Positions 5,761 through 12,309 of a DNA stretch of 19,167 bases are shown here, one piece after another. Position numbers and translations under genes: made by a program. The notes below the pieces were generated by a model. The model saw nothing but the letters and a program-made list of their open reading frames with translations, was not told the DNA's origin and did no database searches. The DNA lies in NCBI GenBank assembly GCA_964426135.1, contig CAYRPN010000114.1, positions 1 to 19,167 on the forward strand, in the 5' to 3' direction. How positions within the stretch are numbered: the stretch's first letter is position 1; each line of letters starts with the position of its first letter. Source of the DNA: CAYRPN01 sp964426135 (GTDB lineage Bacteria; Planctomycetota; Phycisphaerae; Phycisphaerales; Phycisphaeraceae).

Positions 5761-8040
5761 CTAGCGCTGACTCCGTTGGAGCTCAGAGAGTTTGATGCGG
5801 GGACGCGCCACGGGCGCGCGGTGGTCCGTGCCCGCCAGCACGGCGCCCTGAATCGACGCCGCCACGGCGCATCCGGCCAGGCAGTCGAGCCAGTGGTTGT
5901 CGGGTCGCGTTGCCTTGAGCTTCCATTCGTCAACGATGCGACCTTGCGCCATCGCCTTGACGCGGTACTCGGCGGTCAGGTGATCCGCCAGGAGACGATG
6001 GGTCTTCTCGTCGGCCCCCGGAAGCGACAGGCAACCCGGATCACCCATCGCCACGGAGAGCCGGGCCTGGACGAAGGTCTTCCAGTAGTTGGTGTCCACT
6101 AGGACGTGGCGCACCTGGCGGCGGCCGATCGTGTTGGGGATGCGCCAGTGCAGACCGACGCGATCCCCGCGCTTGCGCTTGTACTCGCTGAAAGGAATGC
6201 TTGAGGCGCCCACGTACTTGCCGTGGCTGGGCAGCAGCACGCCGGCGAACGCGCTTTGTCGGCAGAACTGGTAGACCACATCGGTACTCTGGCCCCAATT
6301 AGCATCGATGAGGCAACGATCGATACGCATCGCGCCGCCGTCCTCGCGGCGGTACGCGCGGGAAAGCTTCTCGGTCACCAGCTTGTCGAGCGCCGCATAG
6401 ATCTGGCCCTCGAGCCCGGCCCCCGGGACCGAGCGGGCGATGGTCGCCCGCACATCCCGCAGGCTGAAATACGCGCGTTTCTGATCCGGCCACGTGCCGT
6501 AGTCGACCACATAGCCCGTGAAATCCTCTTCCCACGCGCACAACATCCAGAACAGCACACGCTGCTGCACGTCGATGAACATGGTCAGGTGGCTTGCGCC
6601 CAGCGGAATCTCGCCGGGCCGGTAGCCGTTGAGCTTGGCGGCGATGGCCTCGGCGGACAGCATCTCTTCGCCGATGGCCTCGATGATCGGTTCGTTTTGA
6701 TACTCGGCGAAGAACGCCGCCTCGTCGCGCAGCTTCAGGTTCATCGCGTGCTGCAGCGCGGACAGCTCATCATGATTGTGGCGCTGCGGCCAGGCGACGA
6801 TGGCGCCGGCGTCCATCGCGTCCCGGTTGGCCCGGTAGAACTCCGTCGCCTCTGAGCCATCGCCATCGTTGCGGAGCGAATCGGCACGCAGCTCCGCGTA
6901 CTTCGCCCACAGCTTCTCGGCCCCGGAGGTGGGAAACGCGTACACCATCTTGGTGCGCTCGCCTTGCCACTCCGGGTGTTTCTCGCGGTCAAGAATGTTG
7001 TCGGCCATGTCCGCCGGGCGGATGACCGTGCAGGCCATTAGCCCGGCGATCTTCTTGCCCGGCCCGGCCATGCCCAGCACGTCACCGGCGAGGATCGCCT
7101 CACGGCGCTGACTCTGCGATGGCGACCAGGCCGACTCCGTCGTCTGTGGGTCATCGACCAGCACCAGCTGCGGGCGCACAACCTGCCCGTCGGCGCGGGC
7201 ATAGTTCTGCCCGCGGATGTCCGAACCCTTCATCCCCGAGCAGGAGATGACCACGCCCGACCCCTTGCTGCCGGCGATCGTCGGCAGCACGATGCGGTCC
7301 GAGGACCAGTCGATCCGCGTCGGCTCGCCCTTGTATTTCTGTCCCTTCTGCCGGTTGGTGATGCGCTCCAGGCATTGGATCGGGTAGGTCACCTCAGGAA
7401 AATCGGCGTGCAGCAGTGGGTTGGTTTCGAGCCAGATCTTGATGTTCTCCAGAAGGTCGCGGGCGCGCTCGGCGCTGGCGGCAATGAGGCAAACGAAAGG
7501 CGTCGCGCCGATCAGCGCCGACCAGAGTACCGCCGTCTGGCACAGGACCGTCTTTCCGCTGCCGCGCGGCATGGCCATTGCGAAGAGCCCGCCGCTGCGC
7601 ACTGCGCGTTCGATCTTCTCGATCACCCGCAGGTGATCGTCCGACCACGGCAGGTAGAACACGTCGGCGAAGTAGGTCTCGCAGAACCTTCGGAACGATT
7701 CTTCGCAGCGCGCTCGGCGATGCGGATCGACGACAGCCGGAATCTCTCCGATGTCCTGCGCCGCGCGCACCATGTCCGCGTTGCGCTCAGCCTGGCGGCG
7801 CTTGACTTCCTCGTAGTCGATCGGCTCCGGCTTCGGTTTGAAGTACTCGAGCGTCAACCACGCAGCGTAGCGGAACAGGTCGACCGACTTCGCATCGCCG
7901 ATCGTGTAGCCGGCGCGGTTGCGATGGCGACGGAGCTGGCGCTCGTCGATCACCTCGCCTTGGCCCAGCGAATTCAGCAGGCGCGCCAGCACAGCGGGGC
8001 GGAGGCGGCGCGGATTAATCACTTCCGGCGCTTGACTCAT
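5761..8040 (-). CDS. Terminase large subunit (GpA-like ATPase-nuclease)
   Basis: Protein of 759 residues from the ATG at 8040, chosen because GGGAGGTG lies a few bases upstream; the longer open frame to 8127 has no such site. The N-terminal part (1-100) resembles a DNA-binding or small-subunit-contacting region. The ATPase follows: Walker A MPRGSGKT (157-164) and Walker B LVLVDD (292-297). The nuclease domain has an RNase H-like pattern: FIDVQQ (Asp490), LIDANWG (Asp579) and PDNHWLDCLAG (Asp714/Asp719). This enzyme cuts concatemeric DNA and pumps it into the prohead through the portal. Its length, more than 100 residues above lambda gpA, comes partly from the N-terminal extension. It overlaps the small upstream gene by 26 bp, and its stop directly abuts the zinc-ribbon gene. 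The first gene of the head module in lambda order. Confidence 0.95.
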   Translation of the reverse strand: MSQAPEVINPRRLRPAVLARLLNSLGQGEVIDERQLRRHRNRAGYTIGDAKSVDLFRYAAWLTLEYFKPKPEPIDYEEVKRRQAERNADMVRAAQDIGEIPAVVDPHRRARCEESFRRFCETYFADVFYLPWSDDHLRVIEKIERAVRSGGLFAMAMPRGSGKTVLCQTAVLWSALIGATPFVCLIAASAERARDLLENIKIWLETNPLLHADFPEVTYPIQCLERITNRQKGQKYKGEPTRIDWSSDRIVLPTIAGSKGSGVVISCSGMKGSDIRGQNYARADGQVVRPQLVLVDDPQTTESAWSPSQSQRREAILAGDVLGMAGPGKKIAGLMACTVIRPADMADNILDREKHPEWQGERTKMVYAFPTSGAEKLWAKYAELRADSLRNDGDGSEATEFYRANRDAMDAGAIVAWPQRHNHDELSALQHAMNLKLRDEAAFFAEYQNEPIIEAIGEEMLSAEAIAAKLNGYRPGEIPLGASHLTMFIDVQQRVLFWMLCAWEEDFTGYVVDYGTWPDQKRAYFSLRDVRATIARSVPGAGLEGQIYAALDKLVTEKLSRAYRREDGGAMRIDRCLIDANWGQSTDVVYQFCRQSAFAGVLLPSHGKYVGASSIPFSEYKRKRGDRVGLHWRIPNTIGRRQVRHVLVDTNYWKTFVQARLSVAMGDPGCLSLPGADEKTHRLLADHLTAEYRVKAMAQGRIVDEWKLKATRPDNHWLDCLAGCAVAASIQGAVLAGTDHRAPVARPRIKLSELQRSQR

Positions 8041-8245
8041 GCGCCACCTCCCGCACCAGATAGGCGACATATTCGAGCAGGTTGATCGTGCCGTCCGCCC
8101 GGACCAGACCGCCGGCCACAGCCACATCGCGCACCTGCTCCACCGTCACGCGCCGCCCGTAGGCCGACGCGATCGCCGCGGCCGCGTCCTCGATGGAAAG
8201 CGCCGTGATCTTCAACGATTTGGTGGGTTCATCTCTGGTTGTCAT
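8015..8245 (-). CDS. Putative terminase small subunit / DNA-binding protein
   Basis: Protein of 76 residues from the ATG at 8245 (MTTRDEPTK...); an ATG at 8269 would add eight residues. Neither has a convincing Shine-Dalgarno sequence, so the start is uncertain and could be leaderless. ALSIEDAAAAIASAYGRRVTVEQVRDVAVAGGLVRADGTI (split here by position 18-57) has the spacing of a helix-turn-helix, with conserved-looking small residues at the turn. The gene is the first of the minus-strand packaging unit and overlaps the terminase start by 26 bp. In lambda the corresponding gene encodes Nu1, the small terminase that recognises the packaging site. The assignment rests on position and a predicted fold, not on a recognised family. 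Confidence 0.65.
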   Translation of the reverse strand: MTTRDEPTKSLKITALSIEDAAAAIASAYGRRVTVEQVRDVAVAGGLVRADGTINLLEYVAYLVREVAHESSAGSD

Positions 8246-8398
8246 AGGAAACGATGGGGAAGTGCGCATGGTTTTCAGCAGGACATTGGGTCATGACAGC
8301 GATCTGGCCGGATGTCGGCGGATTCCGGCACATCGGCCTTGATGTCCGTTCGAACAGTTGCCCTGATGTGGTCGTTCGCACAACCAAGGAGCACCGCG
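8246..8398. promoter_or_regulatory. Divergent promoter region between packaging and accessory units
   Basis: This 153-bp gap separates two units transcribed outward in opposite directions, so it should hold at least one promoter each way. No sigma-70 boxes stand out. It contains repeated GATGT/ACATC elements at 8311, 8330 (inverted), 8341 and 8365, a palindrome GTCATGAC (8290-8297), and related GTCCGTTCG/GGTCGTTCG elements at 8344 and 8370. These may be operator half-sites. AAGGAG at 8385-8390 is the ribosome binding site of the first plus-strand gene. Confidence 0.45.
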
Positions 8399-8629
8399 AT
8401 GACGAACGCAACGAACACGACGAAAACGAACGCCGGGGGAACCGGGGGGCGACGCCTGGCCCCGGGCGCGCAGGTGGTTAGCCGCGAAGACGGCGAGCCC
8501 GGACGGATCGTGCGGGTCAGCACCTTCCGCCGCAACGGGATCGACGCCTGGTCGTACCTGGTCGACACCGCCTACGGCCGCGAGATTTGGGACGCCAGCA
8601 ACCTCTTCGTCCCCGGCGACGAGAACTGA
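8399..8629 (+). CDS. Small uncharacterised protein, possible SH3-like fold
   Basis: Protein of 76 residues starting at the ATG at 8399, chosen because AAGGAG (8385-8390) lies eight bases upstream; an open frame reaching back to 8312 lacks such a site. After a Thr/Asn/Gly-rich, probably disordered N-terminus, residues 21-72 (APGAQVVSREDGEPGRIVRV... SYLVDTAYGREIWDASNLFV) look like a small all-beta barrel of the SH3/KOW kind: a G-x-x-V start, a PGRIVRV strand and a closing W/L-containing strand. Such folds bind nucleic acid or protein. First gene of the plus-strand accessory block. Function unknown. Confidence 0.75.
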   Translation: MTNATNTTKTNAGGTGGRRLAPGAQVVSREDGEPGRIVRVSTFRRNGIDAWSYLVDTAYGREIWDASNLFVPGDEN

Positions 8630-8662
8630 AGACGCACCACCCACCACGAAAGGAAAGCAGCG

Positions 8663-8932
8663 ATGAGAACCACGCGAATCGAACTCGAAGGCAGCGCCGG
8701 CCACGTCACGATCGAACGCAAGCGCGGCGACACGATGATCCGGATCGACTCGGTGATCCGCGAGCCGAAGCGCACCGACCAGGTCTGGAAGACATGGGAG
8801 GTCGAAGCCAGCATCGACGACGAAGCGCTCTTCAAGATCGCCGACGAGGTCCAACGCCGCTGCGACGGCGGACGCGGCAGCAACAGCATGGTCCACGACT
8901 ACTACCGCGAGCTTCAACGCTTCCAAGGCTGA
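8663..8932 (+). CDS. Small uncharacterised protein
   Basis: Protein of 89 residues, not recognised. The N-terminal half alternates hydrophobic and charged residues (RIELEGSAGHVTIERKRGDT, 5-24) as in a beta sheet; the C-terminal half is helical (DDEALFKIADEVQRRCDG, 52-69) and ends HDYYRELQRFQG. A clear AAAGGAAA element precedes the ATG at 8663. It lies 33 bp after the previous gene and 30 bp before the next one, so it is part of one operon. A protein of this size with sheet-then-helix layout in an early phage block is often a host-takeover or regulatory protein, but there is no direct sign of that here. Confidence 0.75.
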   Translation: MRTTRIELEGSAGHVTIERKRGDTMIRIDSVIREPKRTDQVWKTWEVEASIDDEALFKIADEVQRRCDGGRGSNSMVHDYYRELQRFQG

Positions 8933-8962
8933 ACACCCGCACCACCAACCCAAGAGGACGCC

Positions 8963-9229
8963 ATGACCAAGCACGACGAAATCAGCGCCATCGCCCGCCA
9001 GCACCTGGGCCTGCTCACGCTGGCCGCGCAGAACAGCGACAGCCTCGACTTCCACGAGCACGGCGTCTGGCAGGTCGAGGCCGCGCTCGACGCCGCGTAC
9101 CGCGCGGGGCAACGCGATCTTCTCGCCGCCGCCGAGGCGCTGCTCGCCGCGAAGGACAACCAGATGGAAACCATCGCCGAGTGGCGCGCCCTGCGGAAGG
9201 CGATCAAAGCCGCTCGCAAGATCGCCTGA
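8963..9229 (+). CDS. DUF6900-like protein
   Basis: Protein of 88 residues. The stretch IARQHLGLLTLAAQNSDSLD (9-28), followed by FHEHGVWQVEAALDAAYRAG, matches from memory the DUF6900 pattern (IAR.HLG...TL..RNSDSLDFH...VW.I..AL.AAY.AG), a small domain common in phages, plasmids and host accessory regions with no established activity. The rest (LLAAAEALLAAKDNQMETIA and following) is a long helix that may form a coiled coil. An AGAGGA element precedes the ATG. The domain is widespread in mobile DNA, which fits an accessory block. The family name is from memory and was not checked by search. Confidence 0.8.
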   Translation: MTKHDEISAIARQHLGLLTLAAQNSDSLDFHEHGVWQVEAALDAAYRAGQRDLLAAAEALLAAKDNQMETIAEWRALRKAIKAARKIA

Positions 9230-9262
9230 GCCCCCGGAACCCCCAATCACGGAGACCGAATC

Positions 9263-9499
9263 ATGACCACGAGCAACCAGACCGCAGCCGAGACCTACGA
9301 CCAGCGCCGCAGCGACATCGCCCGCGTCCTCGATTGGCTCGACCTCGAACTTGATCGCCACGGCACCGATGCCAAGGCGAAGCCCAACGACTGGGGCTTC
9401 GCAGGAGACCTGGGCCACGTCCGAGAGAAGTTGATCGAGACGCTGGCCTTCCTCTCCAACAGCGAAACGAAGGACATCGAAGACCTGCTCGCCGAGTGA
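9263..9499 (+). CDS. Small acidic uncharacterised protein
   Basis: Protein of 78 residues, all-helical by appearance: DQRRSDIARVLDWLDLELDR (14-33), then WGFAGDLGHVREKLIETLAF (44-63) and a short acidic end (SETKDIEDLLAE). No Cys, no membrane segment. GGAGA lies before the ATG at 9263. I remember similar proteins with the DWLDLEL and WGFAGDLG..RE.L motifs in planctomycete genomes, always without function. It is the last gene before a strong intrinsic terminator, so it closes the first plus-strand operon. A protein-protein contact role is a guess at most. Confidence 0.75.
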   Translation: MTTSNQTAAETYDQRRSDIARVLDWLDLELDRHGTDAKAKPNDWGFAGDLGHVREKLIETLAFLSNSETKDIEDLLAE

Positions 9500-9532
9500 C
9501 CGAGGCCCCGAAATGGGGCCTCGGTTGTTTTC
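9499..9532 (+). terminator. Rho-independent terminator
   Basis: A perfect 11-bp stem (9499-9509 with 9515-9525, core CCGAGGCCCC/GGGGCCTCGG) with loop GAAAT is followed by TTGTTTT. It overlaps the stop codon region of the preceding gene and would end the 8399-9499 operon. One of the clearest regulatory signals in the window. Confidence 0.9.
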
Positions 9533-9575
9533 AGAGACGGCCTGGCCAGCCCAAACGCGGCTACGGAGATCTGAC

Positions 9576-9851
9576 ATGACCAAGCAGACAAACAAGAACG
9601 AACGCACCTGCCTCGCCTGCGGGCGACGGCCCAGCGCGACACTGCCACAGTACCCAGCGCTCTGCGAGCGCTGCCTCGACCGGGTCGGCGCGCCGGTCCA
9701 TCCCGGTGACCGCGTTGTCTGCACCGTCGACGAGTCGTGCGGCGGCACGGTGGATTGGCTGGCGGACGAGACGATCGCGGTCATCCGCACCGCCGACGGT
9801 CTCGACGCCCACATTCCGATCCAGGAACTCGTGATCGTTACCAAGCGATGA
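9576..9851 (+). CDS. Zinc-ribbon protein with a possible SH3-like C-terminus
   Basis: Protein of 91 residues from the ATG at 9576; a GGAG sits upstream, whereas the longer frame from 9513 would run through the terminator stem. The N-terminus has two Cys pairs, CLAC (12-15) and CERC (30-33), in the pattern of a short zinc ribbon or treble clef. The C-terminal half (HPGDRVVCTVDESCGGTVDW...DAHIPIQELVIV) looks like a small beta barrel, similar in style to the SH3-like candidate at the start of this block. It may bind nucleic acid. It is preceded by a terminator and followed by a hairpin, so it seems to be an independently transcribed single gene. Function unknown. Confidence 0.78.
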   Translation: MTKQTNKNERTCLACGRRPSATLPQYPALCERCLDRVGAPVHPGDRVVCTVDESCGGTVDWLADETIAVIRTADGLDAHIPIQELVIVTKR

Positions 9852-9868
9852 CGGGGCGTGTTGCCCCG
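9852..9868 (+). other. Small GC stem-loop after the zinc-ribbon gene
   Basis: CGGGGC (9852-9857) and GCCCCG (9863-9868) form a perfect 6-bp stem with loop GTGTT, starting at the gene's stop codon. No T-tract follows, so it is either a weak or Rho-assisted terminator or an mRNA 3'-end stabiliser. Confidence 0.5.
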
Positions 9869-9943
9869 CCACGATCCCATTGCCTCAGAGCACCGGGCCT
9901 GGCCAGCCCACCACAACCCAACACGGCCCAAGGAGCAATCGCC

Positions 9944-10609
9944 ATGTCGAAGAAGAACACCACCAAGAAGACCGGCAGCAAGAAGGCCCCAAGCGCCGAG
10001 ACCGCGCCGGCCACGACCATGCCCGCGCCGGAGGCGCTGGCGACGGTGACGGTCTACGACAAGAAGGACAAGAAGTGGGACACCTGCATCCGCGAAGGCA
10101 AGTATGAGCATGTCGTCCTCGACGACCGCTTCGAGAACGAAGAGGACGCGAAGGCGGCGGGCGACGCCTGGCTTGCCAAGTACGCCAAGGCCGACGAGGC
10201 GGGCCGGCGGAAGATGATGGGTTGGAAGCCCGCCAGGGGCGGCGCGAAGATCGGCGAACTGGCGGAAGCGATGGCGAGGAAGGCGGGCAAGGGCAAGAAG
10301 GCCGACGCGACCGCCGACGGTGCGAAGCCAAAGGCCAAGCGCGAGAAGGCAAAGAAGGAATCGACTCGCGGGCCGAGCGGGTTGGATGTGGCGGCGCAGA
10401 TGCTGAAGGACGCGGGCACGCCGCTCAAGTGCAAGGAGATGGTCGAGCAGATGCTCGCCAAGGGCCTCTGGCAGACTGGCGGCAAGACGCCCGCCGCCAC
10501 GATCTACGCCGCGATCATCCGCGAGATCGCGGAGAAGGGTAAGGATGCCCGCTTCACCAAGACCGATCGCGGGATGTTCGCCTTCAACCCCGGCGCGGAA
10601 GGGAAGTGA
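9944..10609 (+). CDS. HARE-HTH domain protein
   Basis: Protein of 221 residues. Start at 9944 is set by AAGGAG nine bases upstream; the longer frame from 9737 overlaps the zinc-ribbon gene. Residues 1-35 and 115-142 are Lys/Ala-rich, basic and probably disordered, histone H1-like in composition. Residues 36-82 may form a small folded unit (VTVYDKKDKKWDTCI). The C-terminus (143-216) fits the HARE-HTH winged helix: SGLDVAAQMLKDAGTPLKCK (145-164), EMVEQMLAKGLW (165-176), KTPAATIYAAIIREI (181-195), and a final RFTKTDRGMFAF wing. HARE-HTH domains occur in RNA polymerase delta subunit, ASXL proteins and restriction enzymes, and have been proposed to read modified DNA. The same phage encodes a DNA methyltransferase, so a reader or chromatin-like role is conceivable. 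Only 3 bp separate it from the next gene. Confidence 0.88.
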   Translation: MSKKNTTKKTGSKKAPSAETAPATTMPAPEALATVTVYDKKDKKWDTCIREGKYEHVVLDDRFENEEDAKAAGDAWLAKYAKADEAGRRKMMGWKPARGGAKIGELAEAMARKAGKGKKADATADGAKPKAKREKAKKESTRGPSGLDVAAQMLKDAGTPLKCKEMVEQMLAKGLWQTGGKTPAATIYAAIIREIAEKGKDARFTKTDRGMFAFNPGAEGK

Positions 10610-10612
10610 GCG

Positions 10613-10984
10613 ATGAAGACGAACTTCCGACAACGCGACGAGCGCTTCGAGTTCACCGACGGCTGCCTGGTGCGCACTGTTACCGACGCGGCACCGGAGG
10701 CCGGGGGCACGGGCAAGGCGTACCAGCACCGCTGCACGCGGAAGGTGTTCGAGACGGTCGCCCACGCGATCAACGAGACGCCCGCCGACGGCGACGGTAC
10801 CTGCCAGGTTGAGATCGTTCGCCGTGAGGGCCTTCCTTACTCGCAGGTGAACGTGGCACTGGAGTTCCTGAAGGAACGCGGCGTCGTCGAGGTGCGCCAC
10901 CGGCGATGCTACCCCGCCTCGACCACCTCCTTCGAGGACGCAATGATCGAGTTCCTGGCGCTGGGCGAAGAAGAAGCCGAGTGA
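10613..10984 (+). CDS. Uncharacterised protein with possible winged helix
   Basis: Protein of 123 residues, not matched to a named family. The N-terminus FRQRDERFEFTDGCLVRTVTD (5-25) and the segment GKAYQHRCTRKVFETVAHAI (34-53) are followed by GLPYSQVNVALEFLKERGVV (73-92) and EVRHRRCYPAS, which reads as recognition helix plus wing of a winged helix-turn-helix. It follows the HARE-HTH gene by 3 bp, with GGAAG overlapping that gene's end, so the two are coupled and possibly act together. I recall similar pairs in planctomycete genomes. An intrinsic terminator follows the stop. A DNA-binding regulator is the best guess. Confidence 0.8.
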   Translation: MKTNFRQRDERFEFTDGCLVRTVTDAAPEAGGTGKAYQHRCTRKVFETVAHAINETPADGDGTCQVEIVRREGLPYSQVNVALEFLKERGVVEVRHRRCYPASTTSFEDAMIEFLALGEEEAE

Positions 10985-11009
10985 TATCGCCACATTCCGG
11001 TTCCACCCA

Positions 11010-11038
11010 CCCCGGCATCGACCGCTGGGGTTTTCTTC
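11010..11038 (+). terminator. Rho-independent terminator
   Basis: CCCCGGC (11010-11016) pairs with GCTGGGG (11024-11030), seven pairs including one G-U, with a 7-base loop, followed by TTTTCTTC. It lies 26 bp after the stop of the 123-residue gene and would end the second plus-strand operon, leaving the Fic gene to its own promoter. Confidence 0.85.
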
Positions 11039-11062
11039 GGCCCGACCTTGCAGGACTGTTTG

Positions 11063-11086
11063 ATTAGTAAAGCCGTCTTGACTAAT
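11063..11086. promoter_or_regulatory. Palindromic operator candidate 1 upstream of fic
   Basis: ATTAGTAAAG (left arm) and CTTGACTAAT (right arm) form a 24-bp inverted repeat with 4-base spacer CCGT and a single mismatched pair. The right arm contains TTGACT, which can serve as the -35 box of the Fic promoter. Confidence 0.7.
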
Positions 11087-11106
11087 GGCCGACGCTAGAC
11101 AAGAAT
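11079..11106 (+). promoter_or_regulatory. Predicted sigma-70 promoter of the Fic gene
   Basis: TTGACT at 11079-11084 (five of six to consensus) is followed after 16 bp by AAGAAT at 11101-11106 (four of six). The boxes fall inside the two palindromes, so a protein bound to either would block RNA polymerase. Confidence 0.45.
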
Positions 11107-11118
11107 CCTTGACTAGCG
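11093..11118. promoter_or_regulatory. Palindromic operator candidate 2 upstream of fic
   Basis: GCTAGACAAG and CTTGACTAGC form the same 10-4-10 design as operator 1 with spacer AATC and one mismatched pair, extended by one C-G pair to 26 bp. The centres of the two sites are 31 bp apart, close to three helical turns, so they face the same side of the DNA. Half-site consensus CTTGACTARY. Confidence 0.7.
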
Positions 11119-11149
11119 ACACCCGCTGGTAAAGGACCGTGAACCAGCC

Positions 11150-12307
11150 ATGCCAAGAACGACCGGCACCTATCGCACGATGACCGTGGGCAACGAAGTG
11201 GTTCGTGCCTTCATCCCCCATCCGTTGCCGCCCAAGGCACCGCCGCTCGTCCTTGATGCCAGGTTGACGGAACTCATGGCTAGCGCGACAGCGGCCCTGG
11301 GCCGTCTGGCCGTGGCCGGGGCGATGGTTCCCAGCGCCGACTGGTTCCTCTATGGCTTCGTTCGCAAAGAGGCGGTCATCACCTCGCAGATCGAAGGCAC
11401 CCAAGCCACACTGCAAGATGTGCTCAACTATGAGGCGACACGCAAGGCCGACCGGCCCGACGACGTCCGGGAGGTCTGCAACTACGTCGATGCGTTGACA
11501 TACGCTCGAAGGGAGATCAACCGCCGCAAGGGACTGCCGCTCTGTACGCGACTTCTTTGCGAGGCGCACAAGCGGCTGATGAAGGGCGTGCGGGGAGCGA
11601 ACAAACTGCCCGGTGAGATACGGCGCTCGCAGAACTGGATCGGCGGGACCCGGCCGGGCAACGCACGGTTCGTGCCTCCGCCCGCTGATGTCGTCGCCGA
11701 TGCGATGGCCAGCCTGGACGCGTGGCTCCACGCCAGTGATCCATTGCCCTCCTTGGTGCGGGCCGGCCTGGCCCATGTGCAGTTCGAGACCATCCATCCG
11801 TTCCTCGACGGCAACGGGCGCATCGGTCGATTGCTGATCACCCTCCTCATGGAGCACTGGAAACTGCTGCCGACTCCACTGCTCTACCTGAGCCTGGCAC
11901 TCAAACGACACCAGGCCGAGTACTACCAGCGTCTGTCCGATGTGCGTACCGCCGGCGACTGGGAAGGATGGATCGCGTTCTACCTGGAGTGCGTGCGCGA
12001 GGCCGCCGATGACGGCGTGAATGCCGCACAGCGCCTGTTCACTTTGCTGGAGCGCCACCGGCAGATGCTCACCCACCACCGCCTCGTGACGGTGCCAGCC
12101 ATACGTCTCTTTGACCTGCTGCCCGTCCACCCCGTGCTGATGCTTCCGCAGGTGATATCGCTGCTGAAGACATCCAAGCCCACTGCCGCCAAGGCGATCG
12201 ACATCCTCCGCGCCGCAGGCATCCTGCGCGAAACCACCGGCAAACAGCGTGATCGAGTCTATGCCTATCACGATTACCTCCAGGTGCTGACGAAGGACAC
12301 CGAATGA
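11150..12307 (+). CDS. Fic family protein, class II (self-inhibited AMP-transferase)
   Basis: Protein of 385 residues. The catalytic motif is complete: HPFLDGNGRIGR (216-227) with the essential His216 and the phosphate-binding GNGR. An N-terminal inhibitory helix carries TSQIEG (78-83), the (S/T)xxxE(G/N) motif whose Glu82 blocks ATP in the resting state; having it in the same chain before the Fic core makes this class II, like Shewanella SoFic. VPPPADVV (175-182) is typical of the family's target-binding flap region. The C-terminus (about 310-385) is a winged helix (VISLLKTSKPTAAKAIDILR, AAGILRETTGKQRDRVYAY). Fic enzymes transfer AMP from ATP to Ser/Thr/Tyr of target proteins. Targets here are unknown. 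AAAGGA is 13 bases before the ATG, longer than usual. The winged helix and the twin operators upstream suggest autoregulation. It ends 2 bp from the convergent methyltransferase gene. Confidence 0.95.
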   Translation: MPRTTGTYRTMTVGNEVVRAFIPHPLPPKAPPLVLDARLTELMASATAALGRLAVAGAMVPSADWFLYGFVRKEAVITSQIEGTQATLQDVLNYEATRKADRPDDVREVCNYVDALTYARREINRRKGLPLCTRLLCEAHKRLMKGVRGANKLPGEIRRSQNWIGGTRPGNARFVPPPADVVADAMASLDAWLHASDPLPSLVRAGLAHVQFETIHPFLDGNGRIGRLLITLLMEHWKLLPTPLLYLSLALKRHQAEYYQRLSDVRTAGDWEGWIAFYLECVREAADDGVNAAQRLFTLLERHRQMLTHHRLVTVPAIRLFDLLPVHPVLMLPQVISLLKTSKPTAAKAIDILRAAGILRETTGKQRDRVYAYHDYLQVLTKDTE

Positions 12308-12309
12308 CC

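Larger units (their letters stand above)
9539..9910 (+). repeat. Two 15-bp direct repeats bracketing the zinc-ribbon gene
   Basis: GGCCTGGCCAGCCCA occurs at 9539-9553 and again at 9896-9910, 357 bp apart, each time 20-35 bp upstream of a start codon. The copies could be shared leader or operator sequences for the two genes, or scars of a gene duplication or cassette insertion. The core TGGCCA is a palindrome. No inverted ends or target-site duplication are visible. Confidence 0.5.

Noticed and set aside
9539..9910. Attachment sites or insertion-sequence ends
   Set aside because: No integrase, transposase, inverted ends or target duplication is present; the 15-bp copies are direct and lie in gene leaders.
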